64,000 nt of DNA from Immersiella caudata (lineage: Eukaryota; Ascomycota; Sordariomycetes; Sordariales; Lasiosphaeriaceae): contig JAULSU010000006.1 of assembly GCA_030512335.1 (NCBI GenBank), positions 1,798,001-1,862,000 on the forward strand, in the 5' to 3' direction. Numbering within the stretch: the stretch's first letter is position 1; every line of letters starts with the position of its first letter. The notes beneath the pieces were generated by a model. The model was given only the letters and a program-made list of their open reading frames with translations, was not told the origin of the DNA and searched no databases. The position numbers and the translations under genes are program-made. This document shows positions 9,421 through 20,135 of this stretch, in pieces.

Positions 9421-11775
9421 ATGGCAGACAACGCTGACGACGTCGCCGATGACTATCGGCAGGCGCTCGAAGATCTAACCATGAACTCGCGCATCGAGAT
9501 CGCAACCCTCACTAACATTGCGCGGGAGAACGCAAGCCATGGCTTGGCGATCGCCGAAGTTCTCACAAATCATATAAAAAAGGTGCGTCTCGGGATATTA
9601 CCGACAGCATATTGCAAAGTCGCCTTCTCTGGCCCAACATGGAGGACGAAATTGCTAACCCGTGCCCAGGTCCCACCGGCACGAACTCTGCCGGCCCTCT
9701 ACGTGCTCGACTCGGTGGTCAAGAATGTGCCCACGCCCTACGCCCTGTATTTTGGCCCAAAGCTATATTCCATCTTCATGGGGGCATACACCAAGGTTGA
9801 CAATGGAACGAGGCGGAAAATGGACGAAATGCTGAAGACGTGGAAGGAGCCCGTTCCTGGCTCGATCTCGACAAAACCCGTCTTCCCTCCAGAGCACGTC
9901 CGACCTATTGAGCATGCCCTGGTAGCAGCCCGGCAAGCCGCGTTCGCAGCAAACCAGAATAGCTTCCAGGGACAGCAACAGCTGCTCCGCGGAGGCCGAC
10001 CACCAGTCCCCCCTACTCGCGACACACCGACGCCGCCTAGTGGAAGGCCACCGCCGCATCAGGCTGGACCACATGGACAGCAACAATTTCCCGGGCCAAA
10101 CGGCCACCCACCGCAGGCCGTGGCCCAACCACAGCCATACCCCATGCGCCCTCTTCACGTACGTGTTTAGCCCCTTGTGCCTTGCAATCTGTTGCTAACA
10201 ATGCCCCCAGGACATCGGCTTAGTCCAACAACATCACACACAAGGACCTCCCGTGGGCATCCAACCTACTCCGAACCAGCTCCCCCGCCACACACCAGGG
10301 GGGGTAAACATAGACAAGCTGAGAGAAGATGTCCAGCGGATGATCGATGCGGACAAGGCGGAATTTTTGCGGAACCCACTTGATGCTAGTAAACAGACAA
10401 GGATGAAGGCGTTGCTGGACTTGCAGACCGTAATCCAGAGGCCAGATGTGTCTCAGGATCAGTTGATGCTCATTAAATCGAGACTTGCTGAAGCTGTAAA
10501 CATGCGGGCTGCACCACCGCCCCCTGCTGCCGCTCCCTCTGCGGCAGCTTATCCGGTCCATACGCCGACGCCTCCGGTAGCCGTCCCACAGTACCCAACA
10601 CCTGTGCCTCCAGTAGCAGCGGCACGCCCACCGTCTGTGACGGCTCCGGTTGGAGTGCCGCCTGCTGCTGGTGGTGGTGGCGGTTTGACATTGGATTCGC
10701 TCCTCGGGCAGGGCGCACTCGCAGCCTTGCTTTCCAAGGTTCCCAAACCAGCTACGCCTACGAGCATGGGCAACGGTTTCGCGCCGTCGGCAACGCCTCA
10801 ATTACCACCACAAAGCCTTCCCCGGCCCAGCCCGGCCACGGTAACGGCTGCGATACGGTCACCGGCTCCGCAGATGGCCGGCATCCCACCACCCCCTTCC
10901 GCACCGCCGGCCACCTCTGCCCTCACAAGCAACCCTCTGGCACTCTTGGCTGCGCTCAAGCAGTCGGGCCTTATAAAACCTACCGGCACCGTTGCGGTAC
11001 CACCTCCTGGCTCGAGCACCCCCGTGCCTCTCCCGGGCTTCGTAGCCCCTGCCAAGACATATCTCCCGCCGCAGTTCACCATGGCCAGCCTCAAGCAGTG
11101 AGTCCACGATCCCACACTAAGAGGATCCAAAGTAAATCACTAACACCCCCCCCCCCCAGAAACCGACCATACATGACCGCCCAGCTCCACGAGAACCTCG
11201 GCCCGGCATGCACACAGTGCGGCCGACGCTTCCGCACCGACGAGGAGGGCCGTCGCAATAAGACGGCCCACATGGACTGGCACTTCCGCGTACACCAGCG
11301 TATCGCCGAGTATGAGAAACGCGGACAGTACCGCAGCCCCTTCGTCGACGAGATCGACTGGATCCAAACCCCCGTCACCGTCGATATTGACTACGTCCCA
11401 CCCAGCTCGGATGATTACGGCCCTACCAATGGCAACACATCCCACTCCGCCCTTCGCAACCCCAACCAGCCTCAAGAACCGAAGCTGCAGTACATTCCTG
11501 TCCCAGACGACTCCTCTCGGGTGAACAGCATCTGTCCCATCTGCCAGGAGCGCTTCGAGACGCAGTGGCTCGACGAAGCCCAGGAGTTTGTGTGGATGGA
11601 CACCATCAAGATCGGCGAGAGAGTCTACCATGCTAGCTGCCACCGCGAAGCAGCAAATGACAGGAGAGAGGGCACGCCCGGTATGGAGGGTGGCGTGCTC
11701 GGGAAAAGGAAGGCTGAGGGAGACTTCCAATCTGGTACCGGGAGGAAGATGAAGGTGGAGAGCTGGGGGTACTAA
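9421..11775 (+). CDS. PCF11: mRNA cleavage and polyadenylation factor IA subunit Pcf11
   Basis: Four exons: 9421–9582, 9670–10158, 10211–11097 and 11160–11775; 717 residues. Residues 1–140 form the CTD-interaction domain, with DYRQALEDLTMNSRIEI at the start and LYVLDSVVKNV in the middle; it binds phosphorylated RNA polymerase II tails. Residues about 150–215 are Gln/Pro-rich. A helical segment with NIDKLREDVQRMI follows, then a long Pro/Ala-rich region. The C-terminus has two zinc fingers: CTQC from C530 with histidines at 550–558, and CPIC from C638 with C673 and H674. These flank the region that contacts Clp1 in the yeast protein. The product acts in the nucleus in 3'-end cleavage and transcription termination. 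All three introns join in frame. Intron 3 (11098–11159) has twelve consecutive C just before its AG. The length matches other fungal Pcf11 proteins. Confidence 0.94.
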
Positions 11776-12935
11776 GCGTACGAGAGGTATTCATGAGCGA
11801 TGGCGCCCGGACGAAGGATGAGGCGCGGTACATATGTTCAGTGGTTGCATTGCTAACGGCGCGAACGGTGCGGGTCGGGGCGGACTTCTGCGTTGCTTTT
11901 TTTGACTCATGGTGGGTGGGTGGCAGGCACTGGAGGTGTTCTATCCCATCACATTGCACTGCACGGCGACGATATTGGGGATGGAGGGACGAAAGTTGTG
12001 CTGAAACGACAAAAGAGAGCATGCATACGTTGCTTGGTTCGTCTCCGTGCATGATCCTCGGGCATTGGGGGGAGTTGGCAGGAGACCTGATTGGAGGATG
12101 TAGCCAGCCAGGGAGCTGATGGCCCGGGAGTCAGCTCAACAGATAAATGCGATTACCTGCTTCTCACGCAGACAGTCTCACTCTAGGGTAGCAGGCCTGG
12201 GGGCAACAAGAATGCATATATTCGATATCACGGTACTCTCAATGTTGATGTGATTTGTTGTGCTACGGAGAGGGCATGGTACTGGTCGCACATCTTGTAA
12301 AGCCACTTTGGACAGACCAAAACGCCTAGATACGTACCACAAGTCCGATAAATCCAGTTTATAACCCTGTTCGAAACCCTACCTCAATCAGACCACAACC
12401 TACCTCCCCGTCCAAACCCCGTTTCAACCCCGTCACAACCCGCTCCAATCCCAGCCACAACCATTATGATTCAAGCTCGATAATCAACATCAAAACCAAC
12501 GACGAAGATATTCCCATCGAAGGGCGCCATTACATCTACAATATCTGTCTAAGTATATGAACCGCAACAACAGCCGTTTTAGTTTCTCACCAAAATCTCC
12601 AATCCCACCCCATGCATCCATACCTATGCACCATATTTTCATCCTGCTCGCCGACGTCCAGGATAATTCTCTTGTAAGAACACACACCCAGATAACGCCA
12701 TTGTCCCAACCAGCCATGCAATGCAAACGCCTGGTATCTCCCATTCCGAATCGCTCCCCACGCCCCGGAAAGAAAAGAAATTATCGTGGGGGACGAGGGA
12801 CCCCTGAACTTTCAAATCGACCATCGCACCAAATCCCTGAGATCGGTTTTCGCTCCTCCTTGATATTTTGCCTTAGAACCTTCCTTCTAAATCCCCTATC
12901 GGCGGCCCTCTCTATGCCCTCACAACCCCTCACCC
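11776..12935. other. Convergent 3' region between PCF11 and the seven-helix protein gene
   Basis: About 1.2 kb holding both 3' UTRs. From about 12358 to 12475 the plus strand is C/A-rich with very few G, with degenerate repeats of the form CAACCCCGT. The plus-strand open frame of 160 codons from 12557 runs antisense into the last exon of the neighbour and looks spurious. Confidence 0.5.
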
Positions 12936-14824
12936 CTACAAAGTACCGCCCTCTCCAATCCCCCAGTGTGACCTTCTTCCCCCCGTGCCCTGACTCCCAT
13001 CTCTTCCATTCCCGCCGCCTCCGCCCGTCCCGATAACGATACTATTCCCCAGCCTCGCACCCTCGGCCGTGCCCTCCCGACTCAAACTCGCCCCATAATC
13101 CACATGCACCACTACCTCCGATGGCGACGGCACATGTTTTCCCGGTCCACCTGCCAGTCGAGACTGCGGCGGTACACGCGGCAATTGTACAGTTGATTCC
13201 TTCTCCACGTGGCCTGACCTATCCTCATCATCGGTGGTGCTCGCCACAGTAGAAGGCCCAAACGTTATCTTTTTGTCATCCGCAAACGGCCCGCTGGTGC
13301 TGACAGGAGAGTGGCTCCTAGTCCCGGTGTGATGAAGATCACCGATGGAGATTTCTGCCGCATCATCAACGATGGCCTCGGTGCTAGAGAGAATCTTTCG
13401 CGAGCAGCGGCTGTCGGCGGAGCCATGAGCGGAGGCGAGATCAACCGCGTCGCCGGTCTGAGAGGTTCGTCGACGTGTGTGTATGGATCGCATGTGGCCG
13501 AGCTCGTCGCCGGCGTGGGTACCGCCGTGGGAGGCCGAGAGGGAGTCGTTTTGGGAGGTACTGTCGCGCGAAGTGACCCATTGAATAACGATGGCGCTGA
13601 AGAGGATGTCGCTGTTGCAGCACATGAGACAGACCCAGCCTGGTTCGCCGTCGAGGATCATGAGAACCGAGAGGTTGGCGATGCTGCTGATTAGAGTGCA
13701 GACGCTGCCAACAAAGGTACGTTTTGCGACGGTTCTCAGTCGGCGGTTACCCTTTGTTTGTCGCATGTTCTTGAAGGAGTGAAGGCTGGATAGGGGTATC
13801 AGAAATAGGATGGTCAGGTAGATCTGGACAGGGTTAGCAGACGGTGAACACAGAAGTAGATTAGCCCTACATTGACAAGGAGGTCGAAAGTAATCAGGGG
13901 AATCATGGCCAACTTCTTCATGCCGATGATACATTGTCCGTTTTCCAGCTTCGCAACGCGGCTGGGAGGTGTCAGCACGGCCCACCGCGCGGGAACGACG
14001 GACTCACTGCATGAAATTGAGGACAACCACACCGGTGTATATCCCTAACACAGTTCAGCTTCCAGTCCATCACCATTCCCGAGATTTGGAGACCAACCCA
14101 TCATCCCGAACGAGTTGAAGAGGTAGAGCTTCGACCTCAGCCTCGGCTTCTTGCAAGTCGACCGAATGATATACTGTGCCGCGTCAGCGTCAACAACAAT
14201 AACAACGCCCAAGCCTTTTTGCCAGCTTACCGCTTTCTCAACGAGAAACAGATATATAAGCTGCAACTCTCAGTCAGACCCAACCCAACAACCAACACAC
14301 TGCTCGCTACTTACAACCTAAATCCAGTCAGTCATCATCGCCTTCTCAGTTTCATGAGCGCTTACTTTGGTGGTGACATAACAAACCAGGCAGAGCAAAA
14401 TCGCTGACTGGCAAATATATATCGTCGTGTTGACCCCAAACCCAAACTGCAATATCGCCGTGGCAAAGACGAATAAGAAGGAGTCGGCGTAAATTGCAAA
14501 CACCACTATGTCATGTCAACAACCTCCCCGTACCACCACAACAATGCACACTTACACCACTGCACCCAAGGAAGTCGCCTCCACTGCTTGACCACCAACA
14601 ACCTTTGGGCTGTACAAAACCATCAGCCCCGTCGTCCCCGTGTATTTAGCTAGGATGTGATACGTACTCAGGAATGAAGAGATAATCGCCACCGAGCTCA
14701 CGGCAAGAATAACACTAATTATCTGGCCCGCGAGCGGCACCGAATTGATATCCCCCAGTCCGTCGACAACATCCCGGGTACCGACGGCGACGGCGTCGTC
14801 ATCAACAAACAGAGACGGAACCAT
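12936..14824 (-). CDS. Seven-transmembrane fungal membrane protein with nine exons
   Basis: Exons on the minus strand: 14668–14824, 14556–14609, 14366–14505, 14315–14317, 14231–14260, 14098–14173, 14008–14044, 13871–13961 and 12936–13823; 491 residues, all junctions in phase. Seven hydrophobic segments are visible, beginning with IISVILAVSSVAIISSFL and ending with WVCLMCCNSDILFSAIVIQW; conserved-looking motifs between them include QRLLVVKQWRRLPWVQW, LIYLFLVEKAYIIR and ENGQCIIGMK. The Ser/Gly-rich tail of about 200 residues is probably cytoplasmic. I recall this as a widespread family of filamentous ascomycetes with seven helices and no established function; a receptor role is possible but not shown. 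The fourth exon is only three bases (GTT, one Val). Skipping it keeps the frame but removes a residue I believe the family has. The gene is convergent with PCF11. Confidence 0.85.
14315..14317 (-). other. Three-base microexon GTT (or recursive splice point)
   Basis: On the minus strand, GTT is flanked by two complete introns. Upstream is 14318–14365 (48 nt: GTAAGC donor, CTGAC branch, TTTAG acceptor). Downstream is 14261–14314 (54 nt: GTAAGT donor, CTGAC branch, TTGCAG acceptor). It adds one Val between TTK and LIYLFLVEKA. Removing 14261–14365 as one 105-nt intron is the alternative. Confidence 0.6.
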
Positions 14825-17800
14825 GTTGATCGTACTGCTACTGCCCGGCCATCAAGCTGGGGACGATCGGCGGGAGCAGCAGCCCGGTGACACACGAGGG
14901 TAAGAGATCGGTAACGTGGGTACGATACCCTATTTCTCCTCCACCGCGCAGAGGGCAGTGTGAGAATAAGGATGGGCACAAAGGAGGGGCCGAGGTTTCT
15001 TTCTGGATGCCGAACGAAAACGGTTGGGCGAAACCAAAGTCTCCTAGGTGCAGCAGATCGAGTATGGCAAAAGGGGTGCGGTTTCTATAAATGCGAGACT
15101 GCCCCGAACACAGTATTTGAGAGGGGGGGGGGGGGGGGTGGGGAGGATGGGATGGAATATAATAGGTAAGATGGGATACAACACAAGTAGGGTCTATCAA
15201 CATGGATATGCAGTCGAACGCAAAAAAAAAGTGCCGCCCGAAACTTCGGACATTGGAAGACAAGAAAAGAGACACGGCGACTGGCAGGAGCAGGTTCTCT
15301 GATAGCACGCATGGTCCGGCTTTCCCTGCTCGGAGGTGCAACCGCAGCCCGAGGTAATGGTGCGCGCGCAGCAAAAGAATCAAAATTAAAAACCCTTTCC
15401 GCCATTCTGCTTCTCTTCGACATGCTCTCGCCGGCGAGACGGCTTCGAATGGGAAAGGATCGACAAGAGTTTGGCGTGCTGGCACGCCACATATCTGCTG
15501 CTGTACAACCACGAGGCGCAATGCTCGTGATCGAGCAGCCAGAGCGGGCCCGCGGGCAAGAGCGGCCATGAGCAAAAAAGAGAGACAATGGCTTTCTGAA
15601 GGGGCTCGAAATTTGACGAATGAGAAGGAGCAAGGGAGAGTCCTCGTCTTTGCGGCTGGACGTCGAGTGGGAGGTGCTCCTAGCCCAACCAGGTCGAAGG
15701 TATCAGAGCTAAACGCCTCTGACGAAGGTGTGATCCCTGATCCCTTGCGTGTGGCACATAGCTCGAACTCTCCACCAGCAACTGTGAGCGGCCGATTGTG
15801 ACAGGGCTAGCCCGGCTGAGGTAAGGAAAGTGAGGTAAGGTAACTAAGGTTAGTTTTGACCACAGCTCAGCTCTCGATGGCAAGGACGGAGTGTGGCTTG
15901 TCCTCGATCGCTGCTTCGGCGAGTTCTGCCCCCGTGGAACGGCGTACCAGCCTGGACCTCGGTCCAAGTCAGGGCGAGAACGCAAGGTGATGGAGATTCA
16001 CCCGGGACTGTTTTAACTCGACCTTTCAGGTTCCTCGCTTTCAAAGCCGATCAGCTTTGACAAGTAAACTCGCTCGGTTTTTGGTGGCTGCAGCTGGGAC
16101 GAAAGCCCAAGCAAACATTTGCCGAGGCCGCATACTCGAAAAGTGACGGATTGGGTGACTTGTCAACAGCCTGCATAATGGGCTTTCAGATGACAAGACA
16201 ACAGGCTAGCTGCGAGATGTGCGACGGTGGAGATGATGCAAACCCAGCCAGCCCAGCCAGACGGCTCTCTCGAAACTGCATCCACGGAAGAAGCCAACGG
16301 CGACCGACTGGCCGAGAAGCAGGAAATTGAGAGACAGGAAGACAAAGCAACCTAGTCAAGCACGGGGAGCCCTGCTTATCTTGGTCCGATGAGTGCGCAA
16401 GCCTCTAAGAGGTAACACAATTCAGAAGCTGGGATGGGGAATTTGGGACTTCCCTTCGGGGCTCCCCATCGCGCTCGGCAAGAGAAGAGCTGTCGGCACG
16501 AGAAAGGCTCTCAGGGAGGATGCCGAGATCCTGGGGAGACATGGGAAAGTGACCAAAAAGGGACAACTCGAAGCCCCAGCCGTTGTAAAAGGTAAAGAAA
16601 CAACCAGCCCCCAGATGCAAGTGGCAAGCACCTTGTTGACACCGCCCAACGATTGCCCCTCACTGGCCCCTCCCCCACCATCGCCGTCCAGACAGTGCAA
16701 ATCACACACAGTGCCTTATGCGGGACGCCAGCATTGGAACCCCTCTGCCAAATGGGCAAAAGAAATGGAGAAATAAGTTCGCCGATCCCCCCTGTTTCCC
16801 ACCCTCCAAGAACATGGGAAACCCAAATGACGCTCCCAGAAGTCCGAAAACTCCCTCATCACTCACTGAGCACAGTCCCGCCGCCGCCAGCAGCTGGCCC
16901 TTAGCGTCGTGCCCCACATCCCTGCATCAATCAACCTGGAATCAACGGCCGTGCGGGATCGCGATCGCGATCCAGACTAGACCGGGACCGCCTACCTGGC
17001 AGCTCGACTAGTGGGTAGTGGGCGGGCGGCACTAGCTGTCTCTACAGCCCCGGTTTGGTTTTCTTTCTCCCAGAGACCACGCCGTGACCCACCCACCTAC
17101 CGAGAACCGTGATGAAGCATGCCAATGGACTGGCACAACAGTCTACGGCTGAAGCTCGATACCCCCGTTTTGGAATCAAGACTCCCGATGAAAGCTCTAG
17201 CAGCATCAGTCAACAGCAATACCCGTCAAGAAAGGGGGCAATCAACCGCGAGGCGCGACACCTGTCACTGAACCATTTTCCACACTCAAACCCAAACGCC
17301 ACCCATAATTTCCATTGCACACCCAAGACCTCAAGACCCGGAGAACCCAAATCCCCTGGCTCATCATTATGCAGCCTGTACTCCGACACACCATCCTATC
17401 CCATCCCATCCTGACCAGGTTGGCAGCAACAAGTCGGGGACCACAAGACAGCATCGGTCAAACTATGACATCGCCATCTCCCCGCTTCCAAGACAAAACG
17501 TGCCCTCAGCTGAAGGCAGGGGTACTTACCTCACCTCGCGTGCCCCGAGACCTCTCTTCCTCCGTGCGGATACTAATCCACGGAGATGAGATCTTGCCCT
17601 CAAGTGCTTCTGTTGCGAACCGCGTGCGTATGTATCCAAGACATCAATCATGTCAACCATGCCCACCCTCCCTTTCCCCTCCTCTTCTTTTCTTCATCTC
17701 TTTCCTTTTTTCTTCCTTTTGCTTCTCATTCCCCTCCTTGCCTCCACGCGAGCCACACGCGCATCAAAAACACACAGCATCTGAGCAACACACCACAGTT

Positions 17801-18436
17801 CTATTTGCTTTGTTTCGAAGTACCTATCTACCTGTCTGTGTGTCTCAGACCAACATTATTCCTCCCCCAGCCACCCAGAATTCCTTTCTGTTAAGCAGCC
17901 CATGTACCGGAGCAATACCGCTCCTCCCTTGTGTGTCCTTGCCTCCCATCCTTGCGTTTCCAGAACTACAACGGAATCCATGACGTGCTTTCATATATGC
18001 TCGCGCACTCGTACATAGCTAGTACCCGTAGATAAATAGGTAGTATTCCTTTCCCATCCTTGAGAAAAAAAAAGCAAAAACGCCTCGCAATGCAGTTGAA
18101 CAGCTTGTTGCGCAAAGCAAAATGTTGCAGTTCTGGCAGGTCCCACGTCGCTTCCTTGGCCCATTGAACGCCTTTCTATCCCTTTCCGTTCACTCAAGCC
18201 AAATAACAAACCAGGATTGTGTATGCAGGAACACTCTTTCCGAACAAGTGCAGTTTCCGTGACCATGACCGGCTGATGTATGATGCCCGCTGAGAAAAAA
18301 AGAGAAAGATGCATGATGGTTGCGGTGTCGCGACCACATTACCCCCGGCCAGATAACTCGGGATACCATTACATCATTACCATTTCAGCATATGAATGCT
18401 GAGAATCTGATCGGGAGCTTCTCTTCACCATGAGAA
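14825..18436. other. Gene-poor region upstream of the seven-helix protein gene
   Basis: About 3.6 kb without a supported gene. It holds the promoter of the seven-helix protein gene and, at its right end, the 3' UTR of the RING gene. Notable content is a run of 16 G at 15123–15138 and a nearly pure pyrimidine tract on the plus strand at about 17664–17755 that resembles a fungal transcription start but is followed by no credible ORF. Confidence 0.5.
15123..15138 (+). repeat. Run of 16 G
   Basis: Sixteen consecutive G, followed by T and a further run of four G. It lies about 300 bases upstream of the seven-helix protein start codon. Such a run can form a quadruplex and is prone to length change. 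Confidence 0.8.
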
Positions 18437-20135
18437 TCACGCAGAGGATGACGGCTGAGGTTGAGCAGCGGCGTCCCGTGATTGTCGAGGTGATTGTGTC
18501 CGCGTGCGAATCCGGAACGTGTCTTTTAGCCGGTCTGCTAGCCTCGCTCTGCGACCTCGCTCCTCGAGGTCGCCGTCAGCGGGCTGTGAGCCGGACTGCT
18601 GTTGCTGGGATCTGTGCCGCCGGAGAATCTCAATGCGTTCCTCAACAGATGCCTGTCGGAGGCGGTGGAAGTCGAGGAGACGTGATGACCTTCTTCGCTC
18701 GCGGCCTGGCGCGCTGGCTTCGTCCCGTTCGTTCCACTCTCCGGCAAGAGGTGGTGCTAACTGTGACGGACCATCTGGACCATCGGTGCCCTTCTCGCCT
18801 TCCGGTCGGAGGTCAAGGCGACTATATAGAATTAGCAGAGCACCTTGGGCTAAGAACGTAACATAACGTACCATAATGGGCAAGTTCCCGAGACATTGAT
18901 CAACCATGGATCAATGCAGGTTGGATGGAACTTGTGGTCACACGGAAGAACTCGAACGTCTTCGCCGACAAGGAAGTCCTCGGTGCAGATCGAGCACCCT
19001 AGATGCTCATTGTGGGGGCCACTTCCAGTTCCATCACAGACATGCGTCGACGTGCCGGGGACTTGGCCGCCGACAGCAGTCATGGTTGGGTTCTCCATAA
19101 TCATGGCGGGTTTGGGGGTAGCAGGCTCTTTTTGGTTGTTCTTTGGGGTTCGCGGCTCCTCCGGGATCGCCGAAAGCCGGGCCCTTGTCAGCGAATCTGG
19201 TGAGGAGTGAGACCGCTGATGCTCCAGTTCGAACGAAGGGTCGAGCTTCTTCGACGGGGCCGGATCCCCAAACTTGACGATGGGTAGTGTTTCAAGCACA
19301 GCGCGGGCGATACCCTTAGCTCGGCTCTGCCGGGGTCGACCGCCGTAGCCGGATCGCGGCCCGTAGCGCTCTGGGTAGCGGTGGGCCCGAATCGCACCTG
19401 TGGCGATGATGACCAGGAACAAGAGGGTGATGAGGCCGGTGATGCTGTACAGAATGCTCATAGCAACCGCCGAGTTGCTCCCGCTCTGGCCCTCGTTCTC
19501 CTCTTGTCTGTCGGTTTGCCAGCTGCCCAAAATCGAGGCACGCACAACGCCCTCGGACCTCCTCGTGTTGTTTAGCGTTTCGCCAGCATCGTCGACACTG
19601 CCCATGGTAAAAATCGATTTGAAGGGTAAGTCGTCTGGTCCTTGAAGGTCGCAGTAGTTTCCCTTCAGGCTGTAGAGCAGAATGGCCATAATAGTGTCCC
19701 TCATGCCCATGACCTGATTGATGATTTGGTTGGAGTCGTCGCGGTCGCACGATACGTAGGCGATCGTCTCCGTCCTGTTTAACAGCCCAAAGCTGTCGGG
19801 TTCGGCGAGCACCAGGTTCCCCGAGAATTTGACCGCCTGTTCGGTTGTCAGCAAACCAATCCCATCGTTGATATCGCACCGTGTTCTCCTAGTCTCACGT
19901 TTCTTGCAACCTCGCTTCCGTTCAACCCCAGCGCCTTTGTCAACGGGTAGATGGGGTATTTTAAAGATACAGATTCCCCCGAGGGCGCCGTGAGCTGCAG
20001 GCGCATCGGCGCCTTGAGCTGGTAATCGGGCACTTCGGGTAGCCAGCGGATGGCGGCATCTTGTTGTTGGGCGGCAGCCGGGGCGAGCCAGGCCAGCGTG
20101 GCGGCGATGATGAAGAAGGGCAGTCGCGAAGCCAT
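18437..20135 (-). CDS. PA-TM-RING type transmembrane E3 ubiquitin ligase
   Basis: Three exons on the minus strand: 19899–20135, 18872–19836 and 18437–18821; 528 residues. Residues 1–22 form a signal peptide. Residues 25–200 make a lumenal domain containing N-glycosylation sites such as NGS and NRT, in the place of a protease-associated domain. One transmembrane helix lies at about 203–227. A RING-H2 domain spans 360–401: CSIC, then CDHKFH, C, and CPLC, a C3H2C3 zinc set. The last cysteine is split by intron 2 and is restored only by the spliced frame, which supports the model. Intron 1 (62 nt, GTGAGA, CTGAC, AACAG) joins in phase 0. The tail of about 125 residues is Arg/Glu/Gln-rich. Relatives in yeasts and plants ubiquitinate membrane cargo at the Golgi, endosome or vacuole; the substrate here is unknown. 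ALF1 lies 2.7 kb upstream on the same strand. Confidence 0.9.

Noticed and set aside
9763..11730. Several antisense frames across PCF11
   Set aside because: All lie opposite coding exons rich in Pro, Ala and Gly codons, which read as long open frames on the other strand.
12557..13036. Plus-strand 159-codon frame downstream of PCF11
   Set aside because: It overlaps the last exon of the seven-helix gene in antisense and is low-complexity Pro/Ser/Arg sequence.
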